DNA of 64,000 nt, from positions 5,310,700 to 5,374,699 of the forward strand of contig NZ_CP011382.1 in assembly GCF_000734895.2 (NCBI RefSeq), in the 5' to 3' direction. The DNA comes from Calothrix sp. 336/3 (GTDB taxonomy: Bacteria; Cyanobacteriota; Cyanobacteriia; Cyanobacteriales; Nostocaceae). The notes beneath the pieces are model-generated. The model saw nothing but the letters and a program-made list of their open reading frames with translations. It had not been told where the DNA came from and made no database searches. Both the position numbers and the translations under genes were made by a program. Shown here one piece after another: positions 1-8,458 of this stretch (the first letter of the stretch is position 1; each line of letters opens with the position of its first letter).

Positions 1-34
1 TAACAAATAGTTACATTTAAGGAATCACCCAGCA

Positions 35-256
35 ATGAATATATTGATAGCAGTGGCAGCAAAGGGTAGTTACCAATGGTATCTGCAATCTTCCCTAGTA
101 TTATTGATTATTGGTGGATTTGTTGCTGCCACAGTCATCGGTTCCATTGCATGGTACAGTTCTAAGCGCCCCGCAGGTTGGGAAAGTGCTGAAACTCCTA
201 CTTGGGTGACAAAGATGAATATTAAAGGTGATAGAAAAGATTTTCCCCAAAGCTAG
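35..256 (+). CDS. Small single-pass membrane protein, Psb35-like
   Basis: A 73-residue protein with one clear membrane segment at about residues 19-41, followed by a polar tail that starts SSKRPAGWE (42-50). The single helix with a conserved basic/aromatic SKRPxGWE stretch recalls the cyanobacterial photosystem II assembly factor Psb35, which associates with the CP47 assembly module. I recall this family pattern rather than having aligned it. The gene stands alone and is followed 70 bases downstream by a strong terminator (329-353), so it is probably a monocistronic transcript. It could instead be an unrelated small thylakoid or plasma-membrane protein. Confidence 0.6.
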   Translation: MNILIAVAAKGSYQWYLQSSLVLLIIGGFVAATVIGSIAWYSSKRPAGWESAETPTWVTKMNIKGDRKDFPQS

Positions 257-328
257 ATATAGAGCATATCTGATGGGAGTTAGAGATCAGAATCAATAAA
301 ATGATTTATCTCGGTGATGAGATGCGGT

Positions 329-353
329 AGATGCGCGATCGCGCATCTTTTTT
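329..353 (+). terminator. HIP1-centred palindromic terminator
   Basis: A perfect 20-base palindrome at 329-348 has the HIP1 octamer GCGATCGC at its centre and is followed at once by a run of T residues. This has the form of an intrinsic terminator for the small membrane-protein gene ending at 256. Confidence 0.7.
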
Positions 354-588
354 ATGGCAGCAAATATTTTCACAGATATTATACTAATTCACAAAAATAC
401 TGATATAGATATCAGGGTGTAATGCTGACATCCCAATTAATCACTTGTATCACAAACCCAGTAAAACGGGATTAGGTGCTTATAATTACCTTGAGTTAGT
501 TTGACTTGTAAGCTAAAAGTCAGGCTAATAAATTTGGGACTTAAGTAACTACAAGTCTTATATTATCTAGAAAAATGGTGTGAGAAAT

Positions 589-1500
589 ATGAACATTCGT
601 CAGAAAATTGCAACATTGGCAACTGTTAGTCTATGTATTACCAATACCGCACCCAGTCTCGCTGCGGAAACAGTCATGCAGAAGATTTCCCGTACAGGTG
701 TACTCACCGCAGGTACAAGTAAGGATGCAATTCCTTTTGCCTATGCAGATAATCAGGGTAAGCTGACTGGTTACTCCATAGATATGCTGAATTTAATCAA
801 GGAACAGTTAGAAAAGGAATTAGGTAAAAAAATTCAGTTAAAGTTAATTGCCCTCTCTCCAGCAGAGCGTATCCCAAAAATCACCAGTCGGCAAGTCGAT
901 ATTGTTTGTGACTCCAGTAGTTTTACCTGGGAGCGAGATAAAAAAGTTGATTTTTCCCTCAGCTATGGGGCAACTGGTACGCAATTATTAGTGAAAAAGG
1001 GCAGTAATTTGGGAGATGCTGCTTCCTTAGTAGGTAAGCGAGTTGCTGTTTTGAAAGATACAACTAACGAATTAGCAATTAAAAGAGCGCAACCGAAGGC
1101 ACAATTAATTTATGTGAAAAATCGTGCCGAGGGATATACAGCACTGCAACAAAATAAAATTGATGCCTTTGCTTCTGATAGTATTTTGTTAGAAGGGTGG
1201 CTAGGAACGGTGAAAAATCGTGATGCTTTTCAAGTAGTGCCAGATCGTCCCTACTCTCGTGAGGGTATTGCTTGTATGGTTCCAGAGAATAATTCTAAAT
1301 TTTTAGATAGTGTTAATCTTACCCTCTACAAGTTTATGCAAGGTTTTGTTTCTGAGAAAAGCAAAAATGTTGCTATTTTTGACAAGTGGTTTGGCGCGAA
1401 TGGCGTTGTATTTTTAAATAAAGATTTGCGAGATTTGGCGATAGAAACTATGCAACTAGTCATAGAGTTACGGGAAGAATTCCCCAAAAACCAACTTTAA
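589..1500 (+). CDS. Amino-acid ABC transporter substrate-binding protein (SBP_bac_3)
   Basis: A periplasmic binding protein of the polar amino-acid family (GltI/GlnH type), about 303 residues from the ATG at 589. An in-frame GTG at 580 is the alternative start. Residues 1-26 form a signal peptide ending SLA-AE. The mature start has the family pattern RTGVLTAGTSKDAIPFAY, then GYSIDMLNLI, and a second lobe with a DAFASDSILLEGW segment. The protein should bind an amino acid in the periplasm for an ABC importer, but no permease or ATPase gene lies next to it, so its partner must be encoded elsewhere. The ligand cannot be read from the sequence. Confidence 0.85.
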   Translation: MNIRQKIATLATVSLCITNTAPSLAAETVMQKISRTGVLTAGTSKDAIPFAYADNQGKLTGYSIDMLNLIKEQLEKELGKKIQLKLIALSPAERIPKITSRQVDIVCDSSSFTWERDKKVDFSLSYGATGTQLLVKKGSNLGDAASLVGKRVAVLKDTTNELAIKRAQPKAQLIYVKNRAEGYTALQQNKIDAFASDSILLEGWLGTVKNRDAFQVVPDRPYSREGIACMVPENNSKFLDSVNLTLYKFMQGFVSEKSKNVAIFDKWFGANGVVFLNKDLRDLAIETMQLVIELREEFPKNQL

Positions 1501-1513
1501 CAGTTACCAATTA

Positions 1514-1671
1514 TTAAGTAAGTCGGTGAGAATAAACCTAACTATGTAACAGAATGTAAAATCGGCATAACCCTTGGGATTGCTTCATGTCACTGAGTCG
1601 CAAAGCGACACGCTACGCGAACGTTTCATTCGCAATGACATAGCGTGAATTATTTAAACCGTTCTACTTAA
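1514..1671. repeat. MITE-like dispersed repeat, copy 1
   Basis: This 158-base element recurs at 14917-15074 with roughly 94% identity. Its ends form imperfect 14-base inverted repeats (TTAAGTAAGTCGGT and ACCGTTCTACTTAA), and the interior carries palindromic tracts such as CGCAAAGCG and CTACGCGAACG. It encodes nothing. The size and terminal inverted repeats fit a miniature element moved by a transposase encoded elsewhere. Confidence 0.65.
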
Positions 1672-1753
1672 TTGGTGTGTTTCAGTCACTGACAACTGTT
1701 GACTGTTCACTGATTTAACTATCCCAATCTTCAATTATTTGTCAAAACCAACA

Positions 1754-1783
1754 CCCCGACTTTTCCATCAAATCGGGGTTTTT
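1754..1783 (+). terminator. Intrinsic terminator
   Basis: CCCCGA (1754-1759) pairs with TCGGGG (1773-1778), followed by five T residues. It lies 250 bases past the substrate-binding protein gene, beyond the repeat element, and probably ends that transcript. Confidence 0.7.
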
Positions 1784-1911
1784 ATCTAAAAAATAAGTAA
1801 TTTTACTGGAAAATCATATCTTAAAGTATCTTGGCAAACAGTTATTTGCCCCTACTCATTGGGCAAGGCTTGGTGCTAGTTTAGTGTTGTATATATGACA
1901 TATGCCCAACT

Positions 1912-2334
1912 ATGTGGAAATTAGTCTCAGCAGCCTTAGTTAGTACCTCGATTTTATTGAATATAAACCCTACATTACCTGCTTTTGCAGGAACTTGTGC
2001 TTCCAAATGTGGTACACGTCCACTGCAATTTACTCCTGGTAAATCTCTATACTTAGAAGTAACTAATAAGACTCCTAATACTGTAATTATACAGAAACCA
2101 GGAAGCTCTGACCCCATTGCATTACAACCAGGAAGAATGATGCAGTTATATACTAATGCGGGTACAGAACCGAATATGTCTCTGCTGTTTTGGAGTGATG
2201 CCGGATTATCTTTACAGGCAAATGTCTCTAAACACGGTACAGGGACATTGCGGGTGGAGTTGCGTCCAACATGGCGAGTACATGGCGATCGCGCTGTGTA
2301 TATCATGGATGATGGACGTGTAAATGTCCTCTAG
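1912..2334 (+). CDS. Secreted protein of unknown function
   Basis: A 140-residue protein with a signal peptide at residues 1-26 ending PAFA-GT. Two cysteines follow closely (CASKC, about 29-33) and may form a disulfide. The rest looks like a compact beta domain rich in T, V, P and G, with short hydrophobic strands (LYLEVTNKT, TLRVELRP) and a C-terminal VYIMDDGRVNVL. I do not recognise the family. The gene converges on coaBC with 10 bases between the two stop codons. An antisense frame of similar length over the same bases is best explained as a shadow, because only the plus frame has a signal peptide. Confidence 0.7.
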   Translation: MWKLVSAALVSTSILLNINPTLPAFAGTCASKCGTRPLQFTPGKSLYLEVTNKTPNTVIIQKPGSSDPIALQPGRMMQLYTNAGTEPNMSLLFWSDAGLSLQANVSKHGTGTLRVELRPTWRVHGDRAVYIMDDGRVNVL

Positions 2335-2344
2335 GCAAAGATTT

Positions 2345-3544
2345 TTAGTCCCCAACCCTGATAAAATCAAATAAATAATGGGCTAGCTGTAACTTGGTAC
2401 AATCTGGTATTTCCTGTTGCCTGCCTTGATAATCGAGAAATACTGCTTGATTGCGATCGCTAGCAAAACCACTATTTGGTTTGTCTACAGGGTTGGCAAC
2501 AATCACATCTAACTTTTTCCGTTGCAGCTTTTCCTTCGCTGGTGTGATGATATCACCCGTTTGAGCGGCGAAACCGATAAGCTTTTGTTGGGGTTGCCTG
2601 TGTTGGGAAATTTCAGCAATGATATCACCTACTGGCTCTAGAGCTAAGGTTGATGGTAACGCAGCTTTTGGTAATTTTTCCTGATTATAGTTCTGCGGCT
2701 TCACATCAGCTACGGCAGCAGACATAATTATCACATCATGGTTATGTAATTCTGCCATCATTGCGCCTCGCATCTCCGCCGATGTCACTACAGGAATTCC
2801 CCTGACTCCCAAAGGCAGATTCCAGTGGGCAACACCATACACCAGGGTAACTTCAGCGCCCCGATGCTTAGCAGCTTGGGCAAGAGCTAACCCCATTTTT
2901 CCGGTGGCAGGATTGCCAATAAAGCGCACTGGGTCAAAATGCTCCCTCGTTGCCCCCGTACTAATTAATACCTTTTTTCCAGCTAAATCTCGTTGTCCAC
3001 GGGTATGTAGTAAAGATTGCACGTAGGCTGTAATTTCCCAGGGTTCTGCCATTCTACCTGCACCTACGCGATCGCAAGCCAATAAACCTGATGCTGTATC
3101 CATACCATGATATCTGCCATCAGTTAACAACATCTGCCAATTTTTTTGTACTGTTTGCTGTTCCCACATATCAGTATTCATCGCGGGTGCAAGCAGTACA
3201 GGGCAAGTGGAAGCGAGGATAGTATTAGTTAAAAGATTATCAGCTATACCGTGGGTTAACTTGGCTAAGGTATTTGCTGTTAAGGGGGCAATCAGAAAGA
3301 TATCAGCCCATTCACCTAATTCTATATGTAAAGGGCGAGAATAAATTGGTTGCCAAAAATTATCATCTGTATAGGCTTGATGACGGGATAATGTGGCAAA
3401 GGTAAGGGGAGAAATAAATTTTTCTGCGGAGTTAGTGAGAATAACTTGCACTTCCACACCAGATTTAAAAAGCGTGGAAACTACTTCACAAATTTTATAG
3501 GCAGCGATGCCACCACCAACACCAATCAATACTCTCTGATTCAA
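2345..3544 (-). CDS. coaBC: Bifunctional phosphopantothenoylcysteine decarboxylase / phosphopantothenate-cysteine ligase
   Basis: A two-domain enzyme of coenzyme A synthesis, 399 residues, the usual full length. The N-terminal CoaC flavoprotein half (about 1-185) has [10 protein letters not shown] at the start, HIELGEWAD, the diagnostic PAMNTDMW motif and a GAGRMAEP stretch. It decarboxylates phosphopantothenoylcysteine using FMN. The C-terminal CoaB half (about 190-399) has the ligase signature [17 protein letters not shown], then NPATGKMG and [10 protein letters not shown], and couples cysteine to phosphopantothenate using CTP. It sits upstream of the DUF2555 gene's stop with about 80 bases between them and could share its transcript. 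Confidence 0.96.
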   Translation of the reverse strand: MNQRVLIGVGGGIAAYKICEVVSTLFKSGVEVQVILTNSAEKFISPLTFATLSRHQAYTDDNFWQPIYSRPLHIELGEWADIFLIAPLTANTLAKLTHGIADNLLTNTILASTCPVLLAPAMNTDMWEQQTVQKNWQMLLTDGRYHGMDTASGLLACDRVGAGRMAEPWEITAYVQSLLHTRGQRDLAGKKVLISTGATREHFDPVRFIGNPATGKMGLALAQAAKHRGAEVTLVYGVAHWNLPLGVRGIPVVTSAEMRGAMMAELHNHDVIIMSAAVADVKPQNYNQEKLPKAALPSTLALEPVGDIIAEISQHRQPQQKLIGFAAQTGDIITPAKEKLQRKKLDVIVANPVDKPNSGFASDRNQAVFLDYQGRQQEIPDCTKLQLAHYLFDFIRVGD

Positions 3545-3622
3545 GGGATTTGCAATAGTTAAGAATAAAGAAAGGGGAAAGGGGAAATGTTGATTTATTC
3601 CCTATTTCCTATCCCCTATTTT

Positions 3623-3835
3623 TCATGCTTCGTCGTATGCTTCCAAGTCTAAAAGATGGATATATGGTTCAACTAATTCCGGACGTTGGAAGGCGATCGC
3701 TCGCAGTAAATGCCAATCATCTAACCCTTCAAAAGCATTGCTGTAGTTATCTTGTTCCAGACGTGCAGCAAGTTCTTCGACTTCTTTTGGAGTCATCGCT
3801 GCAATATTATTTCTGGAAATGCTCAAAGTTTTCAT
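3623..3835 (-). CDS. DUF2555 family protein
   Basis: A 70-residue cytoplasmic protein found in cyanobacteria, with no known function. I chose the ATG at 3835 (MKTLSISRN). A longer frame reaching 3907 would add a methionine-rich leader unlike the family. The core AAMTPKEVEELAARLE is helical and the region LDDWHLLRAIAFQRPELVEPYIHLLD matches my memory of DUF2555. It lies just upstream of coaBC on the same strand, which hints at co-transcription but not at a role. Confidence 0.8.
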   Translation of the reverse strand: MKTLSISRNNIAAMTPKEVEELAARLEQDNYSNAFEGLDDWHLLRAIAFQRPELVEPYIHLLDLEAYDEA

Positions 3836-4050
3836 CTGCTTGCCCCTCCCAGTCATCAGCATTTGCATTAAGCATGGGTTGAGATGCATCATCATGCACC
3901 CACCCAATCTATATTACTCACTTGTGGGGACTAATTTCCTGAAAATCTTCCGTTTTTTCACGGTAATTTGTAAAAATTTCATAACTAGTAGTGAAGATTG
4001 GATAATTGGCAATTACTGTTTACCGTGTTGAATTTTCACTTACCGATTAT

Positions 4051-4677
4051 CTATTCTCCATTAGCTGTCACAAAATTCCTAAACAAATCTATCGTTTGTG
4101 GTCGAATTTCATGCCCCATATCAAATTCATGGTACTGCACACCAATTCCCATTGATTCTAGAGTCGTTTTCGCTCTCTTTGCTGCTGCTAAAGGCACAAC
4201 TTCATCATATCTGCCATGGGTAATTAAAACTGGAGAAATTTGATTTGGAGTCGTATTTTCTAATTCTGGATGTAAATACCCACTCATCACAACTAAACCA
4301 GCAAAGGGTAATTTTAAGCCGACATCTAATGTCATTGCCCCACCTTGGGAAAAACCACTTAAAATTGTTTGTGATAAAGGAATACCTGTTTCTGCTTCTA
4401 AAGACAGTAACCAATCTATTAATAATTGCCGACTTTCTGGCAATCCCTGATACATTTTCTCCATTCTCAAGTCATACCATGCCTTCCCCATGGGTGAATA
4501 GGGATAAGCATAGGGAGCATCGGGAAAGATAAAGTGATACTCTGGTAACTGAAATATTGATGCTAAGGAAGCAACATCCTGAGCATTGGCTCCCCAACCG
4601 TGGAGAACTACAATTAAACCTTTTGCTGTTTTTGCTGTTTGCGGTGGAACTTGGAGAAAATTGAAAGAATTACTCAT
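4051..4677 (-). CDS. Alpha/beta hydrolase, carboxylesterase/phospholipase type
   Basis: A 208-residue cytosolic serine hydrolase of the bacterial esterase/acyl-protein-thioesterase group (YpfH/EstB-like). The nucleophile elbow is GFSQGG with Ser110. The acid is probably Asp158 (HGRYDEVVP) and the base His189 (DMGHEI). An oxyanion-hole segment LHGWGAN lies at residues 26-32. There is no signal peptide. It probably hydrolyses short acyl esters or lysophospholipids, but the substrate cannot be told from sequence. It is divergent from the SbcD-like gene, and the 79-base gap between them carries a heptamer repeat. Confidence 0.88.
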   Translation of the reverse strand: MSNSFNFLQVPPQTAKTAKGLIVVLHGWGANAQDVASLASIFQLPEYHFIFPDAPYAYPYSPMGKAWYDLRMEKMYQGLPESRQLLIDWLLSLEAETGIPLSQTILSGFSQGGAMTLDVGLKLPFAGLVVMSGYLHPELENTTPNQISPVLITHGRYDEVVPLAAAKRAKTTLESMGIGVQYHEFDMGHEIRPQTIDLFRNFVTANGE

Positions 4678-4708
4678 AATTTATTTAGGGTTCGATAGTT
4701 GTGATTTT

Positions 4709-4747
4709 ACTCATAACTCATAACTCATAACTCATAACTCATAACTC
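4709..4747. repeat. Heptamer tandem repeat (STRR), unit ACTCATA
   Basis: At least five consecutive copies of the heptamer ACTCATA occupy the gap between the esterase gene and the SbcD-like gene, ending about 10 bases before the latter's ATG. Short tandemly repeated heptamers are typical of heterocyst-forming cyanobacteria. The array overlaps the place where the ribosome binding site of the downstream gene should be. Confidence 0.85.
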
Positions 4748-4756
4748 CCTACACCC

Positions 4757-5995
4757 ATGATTAAAGTCTTACATCTCTCCGATATCCATATGGGAAGCGG
4801 TTTCTCCCACGGACGGATTAACCCAGAAACAGGTTTAAATACACGATTAGAAGATTTTGTCAAAACTTTGGGATTGTGTGTAGATCGAGCGATCGCCGAT
4901 GCTGTGGATTTGGTCATTTTCGGTGGTGATGCGTTCCCCGATGCAACTCCTGCACCCTATGTCCAGCAAGCTTTTGCCAGTCAGTTTCGGCGCTTGGCAG
5001 ATGCGGAAATTCCCACAGTTCTGTTGGTAGGAAACCATGATCAGCATTCCCAAGGGCAAGGGGGAGCAAGTCTCTGTATTTACCGCACTTTGGGTGTGCC
5101 TGGGGTAGTAGTCGGTGATACCTTAACAACTCACTTGATTTCCACGAAAAGCGGAGTGGTTCAAGTGATGACTTTACCTTGGTTAACTCGTTCAACTTTA
5201 ATGACAAGACAAGATACTGAGGGTTTATCCATGACGGAGGTAAACCAACTGTTAACAGAGAGATTACAAGTGGTTATGGAGGCAGAAACTCGGCGTTTGG
5301 ATGGGAATATACCCACAATCCTATTAGCTCACTTGATGGCAGATAACGCGAGCTTGGGGGCAGAAAGATTTTTAGCGGTGGGTAAGGGTTTCACCTTGCC
5401 TTTATCACTTTTAACACGTCCCTGTTTTGATTATGTGGCTTTAGGGCATGTCCATCGCCATCAAAATTTAAATAAGGGGAATCATCCTCCGGTGGTGTAT
5501 CCAGGAAGTATTGAACGGGTGGATTTTAGTGAGGAGAAGGAAGACAAGGGTTATGTGATGTTGGAGTTGGAGCGAGGAAAGGTGGAATGGGAATTTTGCC
5601 CCTTACCTGTACGCAGTTTTCGCACCATCGAGGTGGATGTATCTAAATCAGAGTCACCCCAAGCAGATGTGATCAAGGCGATCGCCAAGTATGAGATTAC
5701 AGATGCAGTCGTCAGACTTATCTATAAACTCCGCTCTGAGCAGTTAGATTTGATTGAGAATTCTGTCTTACACCAAGCTTTAAGTAGTGCCCACACCTAT
5801 ACTATTCAACCAGAATTAGTCAGTCAGTTAGCCCGTCCTCGGATTCCCGAACTTACAGCCACTGCTAGTATCGCTCCCATGGATGCATTAAAAACTTACT
5901 TAAATAATCGTGAAGATTTAAAAGATATCGCCTCATTGATGATGGAAGCTGCCCATAAATTGCTGGCAAATGAGACAGAGCTTGGTGTTGAATAA
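4757..5995 (+). CDS. DNA repair exonuclease, SbcD/Mre11-type metallophosphoesterase
   Basis: A 412-residue protein with the full set of metal-binding motifs of the calcineurin-like nuclease family: LHLSDIHMG (Asp9, His11), FGGDAF, GNHDQH, and GHVHRHQN later in the chain. A C-terminal capping region follows (about 260-412). These proteins pair with an SbcC-like ATPase to process DNA ends and hairpins, but no sbcC lies in this window. The last 33 codons are duplicated 2.3 kb downstream (8214-8312), so the 3' end of this gene has taken part in a rearrangement. The frame is intact here. Confidence 0.9.
   Translation: MIKVLHLSDIHMGSGFSHGRINPETGLNTRLEDFVKTLGLCVDRAIADAVDLVIFGGDAFPDATPAPYVQQAFASQFRRLADAEIPTVLLVGNHDQHSQGQGGASLCIYRTLGVPGVVVGDTLTTHLISTKSGVVQVMTLPWLTRSTLMTRQDTEGLSMTEVNQLLTERLQVVMEAETRRLDGNIPTILLAHLMADNASLGAERFLAVGKGFTLPLSLLTRPCFDYVALGHVHRHQNLNKGNHPPVVYPGSIERVDFSEEKEDKGYVMLELERGKVEWEFCPLPVRSFRTIEVDVSKSESPQADVIKAIAKYEITDAVVRLIYKLRSEQLDLIENSVLHQALSSAHTYTIQPELVSQLARPRIPELTATASIAPMDALKTYLNNREDLKDIASLMMEAAHKLLANETELGVE
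5896..5994. repeat. Direct repeat, left copy (3' end of the SbcD-like gene)
   Basis: The last 99 bases of this gene before its final base match 8214-8312 at about 95 of 99 positions, with the differences clustered at 5942-5946. The two copies flank the monooxygenase cassette in the same orientation. This left copy is the one in frame with the nuclease. Confidence 0.9.
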
Positions 5996-6283
5996 TATCG
6001 ATGAATTGTAGAATCTTTTCGGTTGGTAGCACGCAGCTTAACAAGTTGAACGCGATCGCTTCAGACTCAGCCAAACTAGTATTTGGTTAATGGATTTAAT
6101 AATAAATAATGCGATCGCCAATTTTCAAACTAGTACGATAAAGTAATTGAATTCAAAGTTGATGTACTTAATATAATATTTGAATAATTGCAAAAACTTT
6201 ATTTTTCATTAAAATCGTTGAATATTTAGATTTATGTGCAATATCGATTTTATCAACACAACGCTAAATAAAAAGAGTCACAG

Positions 6284-7354
6284 ATGGTTTCTACAAACAT
6301 CAAGATAGGGATTATCGGCGCAGGCACATCAGGAGCTTATCTTGCCAGTTTACTTATTCAAGAAGGATTTCAAGTCCACTTGTTTGAAAAAGCACCTGTC
6401 GTTCGTACCGATGGATGTGGCATTCTGATTGTCCAATCGGGGATGAATGCACTGCATCAGGGAAACCCTCAAATCAGCCAAAGAATTATTGAATTGGGGA
6501 ATCCTGTTAAATTATTTGAGTTTCGCAACCTTAAAGGCGGACTGATCAAATCAGAATCTGTCACCTACGAAGAAGATGAACTCCCCGGAATGCTCGTACA
6601 TCGTAAGGTAATTTTAGAAGCAATTCTTAATACCTTGCCCCCTGGAACAATTAAATTTAATGCTCAGTTGTCCTCGATAACCCAGACCAATCATAGCGCG
6701 ATCGCCCACTTTAAAGACGGAAGTCAATGGGAAGGAGATATCATCGTAGGTGCTGATGGCATTCTCTCCAAGGTTCGTCAGTCCGTAGTTCCAAATGTAG
6801 AACTTTTCTATTTAGGCGATCTAGTTTGGCGAGGGATTGTTGCAGATGATCGCTTCTGTCCAGAAGGAAACTTTTTTGTTTACACCCGTGGTCGAGGAAT
6901 TTATGCGAATTTCTTTCATATTGATGCAACCCATACTCATTGGGGTTTCTTTATAGAAAAGGAGCAAACAGATTCTGAGAAAGCGTTGCTACAACCGACC
7001 AATACTATGATTCCTGCTCAAGAATTAGCTAAACTCCCAGAGGATGCGCGAAAGGTGATTGAGTCAACTCCTTTAGAAAATATCATCTGTCGTTATTCCT
7101 ACGATATTGACCCTCTACCTCAACTTTATCATGGTCGTGTTATCTTAATTGGCGATGCGGCTCATGCCAAAAGTCCCACTCGCGCTAGAGGCATGACTTC
7201 AGGATGGGAAGATGGTCTGGCTTTAATGAAATATCTCACATCTACTGCCAGTATTTCAGAAGCTCTAGAAAACTACCAGACCGAGAGATTACCCATTGTC
7301 CATGAATATCAACGAACGAGTCGAGAAGTGAGCCAAAAAATCGGTCGAAGTTAG
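6284..7354 (+). CDS. FAD-dependent monooxygenase (PHBH/UbiH-like)
   Basis: A 356-residue class A flavoprotein monooxygenase. The Rossmann start IGIIGAGTSGAYLA carries GAGTSG at residues 12-17 and the ribose-binding Glu35. The DG motif GADGILSKVR has Asp158, and the GD motif LIGDAAHAKSPTRARG has Asp291, which binds FAD ribityl. It is slightly shorter than the usual 370-400 residues. It should hydroxylate an aromatic or polyketide-like substrate using NAD(P)H and O2, but the substrate is unknown. It is followed 47 bases later by a lipocalin-like gene, and both lie between duplicated ends of the SbcD-like gene, which suggests they arrived together as an accessory module. Confidence 0.88.
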   Translation: MVSTNIKIGIIGAGTSGAYLASLLIQEGFQVHLFEKAPVVRTDGCGILIVQSGMNALHQGNPQISQRIIELGNPVKLFEFRNLKGGLIKSESVTYEEDELPGMLVHRKVILEAILNTLPPGTIKFNAQLSSITQTNHSAIAHFKDGSQWEGDIIVGADGILSKVRQSVVPNVELFYLGDLVWRGIVADDRFCPEGNFFVYTRGRGIYANFFHIDATHTHWGFFIEKEQTDSEKALLQPTNTMIPAQELAKLPEDARKVIESTPLENIICRYSYDIDPLPQLYHGRVILIGDAAHAKSPTRARGMTSGWEDGLALMKYLTSTASISEALENYQTERLPIVHEYQRTSREVSQKIGRS

Positions 7355-7401
7355 TAATCACAGAATGTAAAATACTGTTTGGAAAAGTCGAAGCTGATTA
7401 A

Positions 7402-7893
7402 ATGAACAACAACCCTATAATTACTGAAGATATTAATATCCCCACAATATCCCCCGATCGTGAAAAAGTTCCTGAAATATTTACCCGTCATATGGACACT
7501 TGGAAGGGTGAGTATATTAAAACTGACAAACACGGACATTTTTCTCCTAGCTTTGTCGGTACTTTTACGATCTCGATTGAAGGAAATCAGTATCGTCAGG
7601 TGAACAATTATGAATACTCAAATGGCTCTCGTCTGCAACTCAATTTTGAAGGCTACTTTGAAGATAAAATTCTGAAATTGTTTTCTAGCAGTTATGCTGA
7701 TTTTTCTGCGATCGCATGGGATGCGGGTCAGGACATAATTTGCTTTCGTGCAAATAAAACTCAAGATGATGGGCTGATTACATTTATGGAAACAATGACT
7801 TTACTGGATGAAAATCATCGTGTTCGTAGTACACAAGTCTTTAAAGATGGCATTTTTGATGGTATCAGCTTTATAGAGGAAATTCGCTGTTGA
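7402..7893 (+). CDS. Lipocalin-like protein, possibly DUF3598-related
   Basis: A 163-residue cytosolic protein rich in beta-strand sequence. The early FTRHMDTWKGEYIKTDKHG segment, followed by SFVGTFTISIEGNQYRQVNNYEYSNG, resembles the start of the cyanobacterial DUF3598 beta-barrel family, but the protein is shorter than the usual roughly 250 residues. The last strand, FKDGIFDGISFIEEIRC, fits a barrel closing. The gene follows the FAD monooxygenase with 47 bases between them and probably shares its transcript. It might bind that enzyme's small hydrophobic product. The family assignment rests on pattern memory and is only moderately certain. Confidence 0.6.
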   Translation: MNNNPIITEDINIPTISPDREKVPEIFTRHMDTWKGEYIKTDKHGHFSPSFVGTFTISIEGNQYRQVNNYEYSNGSRLQLNFEGYFEDKILKLFSSSYADFSAIAWDAGQDIICFRANKTQDDGLITFMETMTLLDENHRVRSTQVFKDGIFDGISFIEEIRC

Positions 7894-7995
7894 GTCGTCG
7901 AAGCAATGCTTGAATCTGTCGTCAACAAGATAGGTATACTGTCGCCATTAATCTCATTTGTGAGACTTATTAACCAAACGATTCTACTTTAATCA

Positions 7996-8133
7996 GACTT
8001 GTTGCGTAATAAAATTTTAAACGACTGAAAAGCTTACGACATAAGGGTTACGTCCGTCTTTGCTCTTAAATCACTGAACGTCTTGATTCACAAGGGTTTT
8101 AGCCACTTTTTTAACTTAATTCGCAACACGTCT
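7996..8133. repeat. MITE/IS-remnant-like element with 12-base terminal inverted repeats
   Basis: AGACTTGTTGCG (7996-8007) and CGCAACACGTCT (8122-8133) are inverted copies with one mismatch, bounding 138 bases of non-coding sequence. No second copy occurs in the window and no target-site duplication is obvious. The ends look like those of an IS-derived miniature element. Confidence 0.5.
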
Positions 8134-8213
8134 ATTGTTTCTTTTCTCAATTTGGGTTTTGCTCAACCTTTGCAGAATAAGCTTTTTAGCCCCTACCTTA
8201 ACCCGAACTCAGA

Positions 8214-8312
8214 TTACTTAAATAATCGTGAAGATTTAAAAGATATCGCCTCATTGATGATATGAACTGCCCATAAATTGCTGGCAAATGAGACAGAGCT
8301 TGGTGTTGAATA
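8214..8312. repeat. Direct repeat, right copy (remnant of the SbcD-like gene's 3' end)
   Basis: This is a second, non-functional copy of the last 33 codons of the SbcD-like gene at 4757-5995. It keeps the residues YLNNREDLKDIASLM in one frame and then has a changed TGA stop where the functional copy reads on. No nuclease coding sequence precedes it. It marks the right edge of the monooxygenase cassette. Confidence 0.88.
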
Positions 8313-8458
8313 GAAATTTGTGATTGTGACGATAAAATTTATAATAATTCTTTGAGGAATCTGTCAAAATTGCCATATTCATCTCAGATGTATATTCACT
8401 TTATGCCTCTGGCTAGATGAAAAAATAAACTTTTTGATAATTGTCAGGTGGACTCCAT

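Noticed and set aside
1881-2306. A 141-residue minus-strand frame opposite the secreted-protein gene at 1912
   Set aside because: It has no signal peptide, motif or ribosome binding site, and the plus-strand frame has a clean signal peptide.
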